Part shown: positions 7,835-16,600 of the stretch, piece after piece
How positions within the stretch are numbered: position 1 is the first letter of the stretch
Layout of the letters: the number at the start of each line of letters is the position of its first letter
NCBI GenBank assembly: GCA_020631815.1
Contig: JACKGW010000006.1
Span: 163,632-227,631, forward strand
Direction: 5' to 3'
Length of the DNA: 64,000 nucleotides
Origin: Planctomycetota bacterium
GTDB taxonomy: Bacteria; Planctomycetota; PLA2; JAEUHO01
Translations under genes and position numbers: made by a program
The notes under the pieces: model-generated
What the model was told of the DNA's origin: nothing
Seen by the model: the letters and a program-made list of their open reading frames with translations, nothing else
Databases searched by the model: none

Positions 7835-9517
7835 TCAGCGCTCGTCCCGCTTGCCGACGGCCCGGAAGCGGCCGCCGGTGGAAGCGGCCAAGTCGTCCAT
7901 GAAGGCACGGTCGGTGCCCTTGGTGCCCGCCAAGATCGTGTCCACGCGCAGGCCCGCATAGCGGTTGGCCTTGGCCACCTCCGCCAGCAGCCGGTCGCGG
8001 CGTTCGTAGCGTCCGCGGCTGGGCACGCCGTCGGAGAGGAGGACCACGGTGTCGATGTCCTCGCCCAGCGCGGCCTCGATGGGCTCGAAGAACGCGCCCC
8101 AGCCTTTGGCCTCCTGCTTGGCCATCCAGCGCACGGCCTTGGCGCGGTTCCCCGCTGTCAGGGGCTGCAAGCGATCGAAGGCGCGCTCCAGCTTCGGCTT
8201 GGGCGGGTAGGAGCTGGGGTAGCGCCAGACCCAGACGTCCACCAGCGTGCTCTCGGGCAGCTCGGCGAGCAGCGCCGCGAAGCGTTCGCGCAGTACGTCG
8301 AGCTTGCTGCGCCCCTTGGCGTCGCCGTCGTCCTTGCCCATGCTGCCGGACAGGTCGAAGACGAAGACGAGGCGCTCGCTGGTGATCGGCAGGTCGTAGA
8401 ACGCGACGGTTTTGGTCCCCGGCTTCCCCGCCGCGTCACGCGGCTCGCGGAAACGGATGCGACCGCCGGCGTCCGCCTCGGGTCGCTCCCCGGGATCGAA
8501 CGTCTCGCCACGCGCAGCCCACCAGACGGTCCACAGCTGGGCGTCCGGCGCCACGTCGGCCCCGGTGATCGTGACCAGGGCGCGATGGACGTCCTCGCGC
8601 ACGCGCCCCGTCTCGACCTCGAGACGACGGATCAACGGCATGACGACGGCACTGTTCCAGAGTCGAAGCGCGGCTTGCACGGCGGCAACGCGGACGCGCC
8701 ACGAATCGTCGCCCAGCAAGGCGACGAGGACGTCCGTGCCAGGCCCCGGCACCGCCAGGTGGGGGCTCGGAGAGGGCAGCGAGCGGGCCAGTGCGACACG
8801 CGGCTCGGGGGCGGCGTCGGTGAAGACCTCGGTGAAGTCGGACGCAGCGAGCGTGCCCCGTGCGGCCAGCGCCTGCAGCGCGCCGGCACGCGCGAGCGGG
8901 TCCCTGTGGCGCGTCAGGACCTTGCGCAAGGTGTCGTCGACGTCGTCGCTCGTCTCGTAGCGGACGCAGGCCGACGCCGCGGCCTCGACCACGGCACCCG
9001 ACTTGTTGCCAAGCAGCGGAAGGAACGCGCCGTCGAGGTCGGGCTTCTCACGCAGGTTCAGCGCGCCCTGGCACAGGCAGACGAGCACCTCCGCATCCTT
9101 CTCCGTGCGCAGGGCCTGGCGGAAGTCCCCTGCCATCTCGGCCCCGCTCGAGAGGCCGAGTGCCGTAGCCGCCCCGCAGCGCACCTTCGCCGTGCGGTGG
9201 CCCAGCAGGCGCTGCGCGAACATCGTGTGCAGGTCGCCGCTGCGGTTGCTGCGGAGCATCTGGATCCACGCCGAGACCACCCGGTCGTGCAGGTGCTCGA
9301 ACGGATCGTCGAGGACGTCGACGAGGGCCTCGGCCGCCTCGGGCGTGGCCAGGTCCGCCAGCTTGCGGATCGCGGCCTCGCGCTCGCGTTGCTCGAACGG
9401 GTCGCGCTTGTTCTTCTCGAGCTGGACGACGAGGTCCTTGACGTTGTCGTCACGGGCCCACGCCGCAGCCGGTACCAGGCAGCAGGCGAGCGTCAGCAGC
9501 AGGGCGGAGCGCAGCAT
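7835..9517 (-). CDS. Exported HEAT-repeat and von Willebrand factor A protein
   Basis: A 560-residue protein with a signal peptide (1-22, cleavage near AAAWARDD). Helical HEAT-like repeats cover about 25-330 (EAAIRKLADLATPEAAEALV is one unit). A vWA domain covers about 380-550, with an intact MIDAS start DLSGSMG (Asp388) and VVLLSDGVPS later. vWA domains bind protein ligands through a metal ion, so a secreted adhesion or scaffold role is plausible, but the ligand is unknown. The ATG lacks a good ribosome site (the nearest GGAG is about 17 nt upstream), so the start is less certain than the domain call. gcvT follows after 75 nt. Confidence 0.8.
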   Translation of the reverse strand: MLRSALLLTLACCLVPAAAWARDDNVKDLVVQLEKNKRDPFEQREREAAIRKLADLATPEAAEALVDVLDDPFEHLHDRVVSAWIQMLRSNRSGDLHTMFAQRLLGHRTAKVRCGAATALGLSSGAEMAGDFRQALRTEKDAEVLVCLCQGALNLREKPDLDGAFLPLLGNKSGAVVEAAASACVRYETSDDVDDTLRKVLTRHRDPLARAGALQALAARGTLAASDFTEVFTDAAPEPRVALARSLPSPSPHLAVPGPGTDVLVALLGDDSWRVRVAAVQAALRLWNSAVVMPLIRRLEVETGRVREDVHRALVTITGADVAPDAQLWTVWWAARGETFDPGERPEADAGGRIRFREPRDAAGKPGTKTVAFYDLPITSERLVFVFDLSGSMGKDDGDAKGRSKLDVLRERFAALLAELPESTLVDVWVWRYPSSYPPKPKLERAFDRLQPLTAGNRAKAVRWMAKQEAKGWGAFFEPIEAALGEDIDTVVLLSDGVPSRGRYERRDRLLAEVAKANRYAGLRVDTILAGTKGTDRAFMDDLAASTGGRFRAVGKRDER

Positions 9518-9701
9518 CGGGCGGAGGATAGCGGGCTCCGAGGCGCGCTCGCCACCAGGCCATCAAGAGGGGGCAAAGCGATGGGGGCGCCCACGGCCGC
9601 TCCGCGCCGTGCGCTCCCGCGAGGCCCGAAGGCTAACGGTCCTTCCGCCTGGGGGGTAAAGTCCCGGGGGCTTGTCGGCCGATGCGAGGGAGGATCTGTC
9701 C

Positions 9702-9893
9702 GTGCGTACCGTCGACCACCGCTTGCTCCGTTGCCGCGCCGCGCTGGCCGTGCTGCTCCTGACCCTTCTCGGGCTCGGGGGCTGCGCCAGCCAGTCCGTG
9801 GACTGCGAGTGCGGCGCGTGGCCCCCCGGGCGCTTCGGACCGACCTGTCCGTCGCTTTGCCAGGATCCGCCGCCGGATCGCTGCTGCCCGTAG
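9702..9893 (+). CDS. Small cysteine-rich lipoprotein A
   Basis: A 63-residue ORF from GTG, chosen over the upstream TTG at 9672 because AGGGAGG lies about 9 nt before it. A basic N-terminus and hydrophobic core lead to lipobox LGGC (Cys28). The mature peptide is only 36 residues, with seven cysteines: the lipidated one, then CEC spacing, two single Cys in the middle and CC near the end. No known family was recognised. A similar mini-lipoprotein follows 53 nt downstream, which argues that both are real genes. Disulfides or metal binding are possible. Confidence 0.65.
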   Translation: MRTVDHRLLRCRAALAVLLLTLLGLGGCASQSVDCECGAWPPGRFGPTCPSLCQDPPPDRCCP

Positions 9894-9946
9894 ATCGCCT
9901 CTTCGCGGCGGAGCCTCATCCCCCGACATCCACCCCTGGAGTCCCC

Positions 9947-10090
9947 ATGCGCGTTCGTACCTTCCGTGTCCTCGCCGTTCTCGCCCTCACGCTGGGCACG
10001 CTCGCCCTGGCCGGCTGCATGAAGGCCCGCTGCAACGACCCCTGGGGCTGCTACGAGCCCTGCGACCTGTTGGGCGGCCCCTGCCAGTAG
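9947..10090 (+). CDS. Small cysteine-rich lipoprotein B
   Basis: A 47-residue ORF with ATG preceded by GGAG. The signal peptide runs RVRTFRVLAVLALTLGTLA to lipobox LAGC (Cys24). The mature part is 24 residues with five cysteines (pattern C-x4-C-x5-C-x3-C-x6-C near residues 24, 29, 35, 39, 46). It is arranged in tandem with the 63-residue Cys-rich lipoprotein and resembles it in design rather than in alignable sequence. It may be an envelope-anchored metal or redox peptide; the function is unknown. Confidence 0.6.
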   Translation: MRVRTFRVLAVLALTLGTLALAGCMKARCNDPWGCYEPCDLLGGPCQ

Positions 10091-10123
10091 GTTTGCACGA
10101 CGCTCGTGTCGCGCGAGCGACCA

Positions 10124-10180
10124 GGGTGTCTGATCCCGCGCAGCGGAGCTCTGCGACGCGGGGCGCGGGGTCTGACACCC
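10124..10180. repeat. Large imperfect inverted repeat between convergent genes
   Basis: Eighteen-base arms (10124-10141 and 10163-10180) match at 16 of 18 positions, and one of the two differences is a G-U pair in RNA. The 21-base interior contains a smaller CGCAG/CTGCG hairpin. It lies between the lipoprotein gene (+) and clpS (-), so it could act as a bidirectional terminator. The GGGTGTC...GACACCC ends also look like a dispersed REP-type repeat. Confidence 0.5.
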
Positions 10181-10289
10181 GAGGTGGGCCTCCGCACCCC
10201 GGCTGCGCAGCCTTCGTCGACCGGCCCGGTTGCGCCCATCGAGCCGACCCTCGGTTTGGACGAAGGCCGAGCGTCCGTCTCCGGGGCTG

Positions 10290-10595
10290 CTACGCCTTCT
10301 CGATCGTGGCCGTGAGGGGAAACCCGCGCGGGCGGGCGAGGGAGTGGACCTGTTCCACGTAGAGCTCGGCCCGCTCGAAGCTGGTGATGGTCACGATGGC
10401 CAAGCCGGTGCGGTGGACCTTGAGGGTCAGCTCGACGGCTTCCTCGGCCGGCTTCGCGAACACGCGCATGAGCAGCCACACCACGAAGTCGATCGTGGTG
10501 ACGTCGTCGTCGTGCAGCAACACCTTCCACCGCGGCGCTTCTTGCGTCCGGGTGTCGGTCGTCTGCTCCGGCTCGACGACGGGGGCTTCGGGCAT
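10290..10595 (-). CDS. clpS: ATP-dependent Clp protease adaptor
   Basis: A 101-residue adaptor that binds N-degron substrates and delivers them to ClpAP/ClpCP. A disordered N-terminal tail (1-20) precedes the ClpS fold, which starts with the conserved WKVLLHDDDVTTIDFVVWLL (about 23-42; usual form YKVLLHNDDYTPMEFVV). The later part, AVELTLKVHRTGLAIV, matches the helix lining the N-degron pocket. The gene is monocistronic in appearance and convergent with the small lipoproteins. No clpA or clpC is nearby. Confidence 0.92.
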   Translation of the reverse strand: MPEAPVVEPEQTTDTRTQEAPRWKVLLHDDDVTTIDFVVWLLMRVFAKPAEEAVELTLKVHRTGLAIVTITSFERAELYVEQVHSLARPRGFPLTATIEKA

Positions 10596-10637
10596 GCCCC
10601 CAGGGTAGCCGGACGCTCGCGACGTTCGGGCTGACGG

Positions 10638-13600
10638 TCAGGAGGGCAGCCGAGCGAGGCGCGCGGCTGCCTGCTGCTTGACGTCGCCGAAGCGGTCTTC
10701 CCACGTGCCCTCGAGGACGTGCTGGAGGGCCTTGCGCGCCGTGGCGGTGTCACCCGCGCGGACGGCGGACTCGGCGTACTCCAGCCAGCCTGTCGGGTCC
10801 AGGCGCTCCGTGCGCACGACCTGCGCCCACTGCACGAGGGCCGCCTCCAAGCGACCGTCGCGGGTGAAGGCACGGCCCAGGCGACGGTGGCCCTCGGCTT
10901 GGTTGGGCGCGGGCTCGGCCAGGGAGGTCAGCGCGCGCTCGTAGCCCGCTTGGTTGCCCAGCGTCGCCAAGCGGCGGGCCAGGTCCTCGTAGGCGTCGTA
11001 GCCGAGCGGCGCCAGCTCGATCGAGCCGTAGAGCGCAGCAACGGCATCCGCCGGGCGCTTCATCTCGTCGTACAGCGAAACGAGCGTCGCGTGCACCTTG
11101 GCATCGTTCGGTTCGAGGTCGCGGGCCTCGAGCAGATGGTGTTCGGCGCGCTCCAAGCCGCCTCGCTTGCGCCACGCGGAAGCAAAGGCCTGGCGCAGGA
11201 GTCCGGCGTCGAGGCCCGTCTCCGCCACCTCGGCCTCGTACGCGGCGTCCAGGGCCTCGAGCTCGCGCGCTTCCTGGAGCACCCGCTCGAGCTGCAGACG
11301 CGCCTCGCCCACGCGACGCGCATCACGTGCGGACGTCATCACCAGGGCCGCGCGGGCTGCTTCGAAGGCGCCCGCGTCGTCGCCTGCCTTGGAGCGTGCG
11401 CGCGAGAGCAGCGTGTACGTGTCGGCGAGCCAATGGTCCTGGCCACCGACGTCGCCACGCTCCTCGCGACGCAGGCGCACGGCCTCGTCGAGCCACGCGG
11501 TCGCACGGTCCAGGAGACCGCCCTCGGTCGCACGCTCCGCCAGGTGGCGCGCCGTGCCCGAGACGAACTGCTTCTTCTCGCGCCAGCGGTTCGCCGTGTC
11601 CTCCAGCAGCGTGCGCAACGCGTCCTGGTCGTGCACGCCGATCAGCACGCGGGCCAGGAGATCACGGTCGTTCCAGTGGTCCGGCCGCTGGTCGACGAGC
11701 AGCTGGGCATGCGGTCGGGCTCGCGAGGCACGTCCTGCCTGCAGGAGCCACTCCGCCAGTCGGCGACGCAGGTTGTCCTGGTCGGGCATGCGGGCGACCG
11801 CGGACTCCAGCACGTCGATGCCCGCGCCGCCGCGCTGCATGCGGTCGTGCAAGATCTGGGCACCGCGCCAGGCGACGGACGAGCTGCCGCTTTCCTGCTC
11901 CACGACGCGCTCGATCAGGGCCTGCATGTCGTCGAAGCGCTCGTTCCAGGCGTAGCGGTCGTGCGCGTTCCAGAAGCGCTGACCGCCGCGCTCGCCCGTC
12001 AGGAGAGCCGACTCGAGCGCCGCCTCGACGAGCACCCACAGTCGCGCCTCCAACGGACGCGCGGACGTTCCCGCGTCACGCCGCCAGACCGCCATGGCAT
12101 CGAGCTGCCGCGATGCCACGTCCCACTCGACGCGCTGCAGGAAGCGCGGCTCGGCCTCGGCACGGTCCAGCAGGAGGGAAAGGCCGGCCGCCGGTGCACC
12201 CAGCTGGGCCAGGGTGCCCGCGAACGTGCTCGCGACGCCGGTGGCCTGCTGGGGAAGGCGTCGGAGAATGCCCGGAAGCGACGCCTCCGACCACGACTGC
12301 AGGTCGGCTCGGGACATCCCCTTCAGGTTGGGGTGGACCGCCGCCGTCTGGTGCACCTGGGCCAGGCGGCTCGCGATCTCGCTCGCCCGCTCGGCCTCTT
12401 CGTCCAGACGTGAGCGCAGCGCGTCGCGGAGCACGCCGTAGAGCGCCGCCCCCTCACCCAGGGTCGTACGCAAGCCGCGCTGCAGCGCAGCGAGGCGGAC
12501 GTCGAAGAGCTTCTCGCGCCAGCTGTCGACGCCGGGGGCCTCGGGCCGCTCGGCCAGCTCCGTGAGAAGCGCCGACTCCGCGCGCTCGGCATGCCCGCGC
12601 TCCAAGCGCGCATCCACGAGGGCCCGCAGCACGTTGCTTGCCGCGCCATAGAGCCCCGTCGGGTTCGACGCGCGCACCTCACCCCAGAGGGCGGCCAGGA
12701 GATCTTCCTGATCGTCATGGCGCTCCATGCGGCCGAGGAGTCCAGCGAGCATCGTCCCGATGACCAAGCGCTCTTCGGCAGCCGCGGGAAGGCCATCCAT
12801 CAGGTCACGGATGCCGCGCACCGTGAGCTGTGCGAGGGACGCGTCGCGCTGCGGGCCGACACCCACCAGGTAGCGGGCCAACAGCATGCGCTCCCCCTCG
12901 ACGGGCGGCGCCTCCAGCGCGCGCGCGAGGGCGGCCACGGCAGCACGTGCGTGCGCCGGGTCGGCCATCAGCACCTCGGCCGCCCGCGCGGCGACACGCG
13001 TCTCGGCCAGGTCCAGCACGCGGCGGTCGACCGCGCTCTGGGCCTTCGCGCGGAGACTCGCAAGGGCCTCGCGCACGGCGTCGAGCGTGGCCTCTTCGTG
13101 CACGCCACCCAGCAGGGTCGAGAGCGCGGAGAGCGAGCTGTAGGCGCGCTCGGTGGTGAACCCGACGAGGCCCGGCACCAACATGGCGACCACGCGGTGG
13201 TCCTTGGTGGGCGCGTAGAGCGAGCGCAGATCGCCTGCGTACGACGCGGGGTCCGGCACACGCGCCAGCAGCGCCTCCACGAGCTGGAGCGCCTCGGGCT
13301 CGAGCTCGCCACCGGCCGCCTCGCCGCGACGCGACAGGTTGCGCGCGTGGTTGCGGATCTGGTTGCGCAGCGCCCAGGGCTGCATCGCCTGGAGCTCGTC
13401 CTGCCGCGCCTTCTCGCGCGCGGCGTCGTCGCCCAGCGCGAGCCTCCACGTGGCGAGGCGCGCGAGGACGTCCGCCGCCAGAGAGCCCTGCTCCTGCAGC
13501 GGCTCGAGCCGCTTCACCGCGGCAGCCAAGTCGCCCGCCTCGGCCTCCAGATGGGCCAGCAAGACGGTCCAGCGCGAAGACGTCCCCTCGGTGCCGATCC

Positions 13601-16600
13601 AGGAGGCGAGGCGCGCGCGCACCTCCTCGCCACGGTCCAGTGCGACGAGCAGGCGGGCGACGTGGTAGCGCCCGTCGAGGAGCACCTCGAGGACCCCCTG
13701 GTCCGTCTCGACCTCGCGCGCGAACGTATCGGCCTTGGCAATGCCGTCCAGGACGGCGAGCAGCCGCTCCGCCAAGCCCTCCGGGGGCGTTCGACGAAGG
13801 GTCGCGAAGGCGAGGGCCGTGGCCAGGCGCTCGCGCTGCACACGCTCGGCCGGTCGCCGGTCCCGTGCCCAGTCGCCACCCAGACGCTCGAGCGCGGCGG
13901 CCGTGCGCGCCTCGATGTCCGTTCCCGACTGCACGCTGACGGCAAGCGCCTCGAGGTCCAGCCACGTTCCAAAGGCCGGCGGCAGGGCCGACGCCAGCGC
14001 CGGCAAGCGCGTGACGAGCTGGCTGCGCGCCTCGTCGCGCGCGGCACGTCGAGCTTCGGCCTGCGCTTCCCGCGAAAGCTTGGCGAGGTCTTCGAGCGAG
14101 CCCAGGGCCGTGCGCTGCCGCCAGGCCTCGAAGCGCTCGGCCAGCCGGTGCGCCCAGCGGGCGGCGTCAGCCGCGGCGGCCCGCTCGTCCTGTTGGGTCG
14201 CGGCAAACGTGGCCAGCAAGGCCACGACCTCGTTCTCGCGGGCCTCGTCACCGTCCTCCGTGCGCAGCAGGCGCTCCACGAGGTCGCGCACGATGGCCTC
14301 CGTCGGCTCTTCGGCCGCACGGCGGCGGGCAAGACGCTCGCGCTGGAAGGCCAGCGCCGCATCGGCTTGCCCCGACTGGTCGAGCAAGCTCAAGATCATG
14401 CCCGCGAGCGCGTCACGCTCGTCCAGCGCCTGGGCCTGAGCCTGGCGTGTGCGCAGCGTCTCCACGATGCGCTCGCGGTCCTCGTTGCGCGCGTCGCCCT
14501 GGAGGACGACGCGACCGAGCAGCACCTGGAGACGCTCCGTCGTGGCCGATGCCGCGCCGTCGAGCAGCTGCTGCCGCAGCGCCTCTTCGAGGTGGCGGTT
14601 GCCTTCCGTGCGTCGGAAGCGCCAGTGCGTCGCAATGCGCTGGGCCAAGGACCACATGCGGGGTGTGGGGGAGCCGTCCTGGGCGAATGCCGCCGCCGCG
14701 AAGCGGCCCAGGGCTTCGGCGTGTTGGGGCAGGATGCCCTGCACGTTGAAGAGCCAGCCATCGCCCAGCAGCAGCCAGACGGCGGTCTGCTGACGTGCGG
14801 CGAGGACGTCGTCGTCGCGGCTCGCGGGCGGCGCGGCAAGCAGGCTCAGCTGCTCCGCGTCCGTCTCGGCATCGCGGCCCGTCAGGTACGCGATGGTGGC
14901 CGCACGCTTCCAGGCTTCCGCGCTGTCCGGGCGCGCGGTCGTCCAAGCGGTCGTGCTCGCGACGAGCTCGTCAAGGAGCCTGTCCTGCCAGAGGGCGTCG
15001 GTGAGCGCCGTGTAGAGCGCGTCGACTTCGTGGTCGAGCCACGGGGCACCGCGGACCAAGCTGTCGGCGAGCCACGCGCGAGATGCCGCGCGGTCACCCG
15101 CACTGCGCAGCGCGCGGGCCTGGGCCAGCTGGAAGTCCAGCTCGTGGGGCCAGCGCGCGGCGAGCTCGGCGAGGAAGGCCGTTGCCTCCCGGCGACGCTC
15201 GGCCCGTGCGAGGCCCTGCAGGCGCGCGCGGTCGTAGACGAGGTCGCGCCACGCGATCTCCTCGTCCACGAGCACGTCGGCGTCGGCCGTCAGGATCGGC
15301 GCCACGCTCTCGAGCAGGGCCAGGAGCTCGTTGGCACCTAGCTGGCTGCCCAACCCACGTACGGCGCGGAGCGCGCGGGCGATGGCACGCGAGGGCGATG
15401 AGCCCCGCGCGTCCGCCAGCAGCCTCGGGCGCAGCGCCGCCATGTCGTCCGGACGGCGGACGCGCGGCAGGACGGTGAGCGCGATGGCATCGAGGGCCTT
15501 GGGATGGGCAGGGTCTGCCGCGCGCGCACCGTCAAGGTGCTTGGCCACCGCGCCGGCGTCGGCGCGAGCAGCGGCGTCCACGAGCATCGAGAGGTGGTCG
15601 GCGAGCGTGGCACTGCCCCCGGCGACGGCCAGGCGCGCGTCCACGAGCGACGGCAGCTCGCTCGACAGCACGAGCACGTCCTCTCCCGGCTGGGCCAGCT
15701 GCGCGGCCTTCGCGGTCCAGGCGGCGGCATCGAGGGACTCCCACGCGAAGGCCTGGTCAGCGATCGCGCGGCCGTCCTTGTCGTAGCTCACGGTGCGGGA
15801 CGGCAGGGTGAGCCCGCCGACGTCGACGAGGTCCTCGTGCACACGACGCCATGTGACGCGGCCGGTCCGCTCGTCGCCGGCGCGCTCTTCCACGAGCACC
15901 TGGCGCTTGGTGTCGACGACCCACTCCCGCCAGACGCCGGGGCGCTCACCGCGCGGCGTGAAGCGGAAGGTGACGCGACCGTCGGCCTCGCCCGCGATCC
16001 GCACCTCGTGCGACCGCTCGAACGCGGACAGGAGGCGCGCGTTCTCGAGGTCGGTGAGCGGCAAGCCCCAGTCGCTCGCATCGCCCGCGGCGCCAGCACG
16101 CGTGCGCGCCAGACGTGTGATCACGTCCACGGCGCCGCGCTGGGCCAGCAGCCACCACTGGGCAGCCTCGCTGCCGGTCGTGGCCTGACGCAGCGCCTGG
16201 TACCAGCCGTCCGCCGCCACCCACGACTCGCTGCGGCGCGCGTTCGTGGGTGTTCCACGAAGCGGATGCAGCGTGCGCTCCAGGACCGTCACGTGCCACG
16301 CGCCCTCGGCAGGCACGAACCGGCCACGACGGAGAATCGACTCCAAGCGCTCGCGGAGGTCCGCAGGCCAGGGCGACTCCGGGGCCTCGGGATCGGCCAC
16401 GGGCAGGTCCGGGGGCACGTAGGGGAAGCCCAGCGACGACGCCGAGGGCCCGGGTCCGGGACGCTCGCGCCACGCGAAGCCGTCCCACCAGGGGCTCGTG
16501 CGCAGCGAGGCCCAGAGCGAGCGGGACTGCGCGAGCCTCGGATCCTCGCGACGACGCGCGGGTCGCTTGCGAGCCAGCTCCAGGGAGGCCCGGCGATCGG

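Noticed and set aside
6575..9946. Long plus-strand frame reaching the second micro-lipoprotein
   Set aside because: Only its last 144 bases (from ATG 9947) have a signal peptide and ribosome site; the rest is antisense to gcvT and the HEAT-vWA gene.
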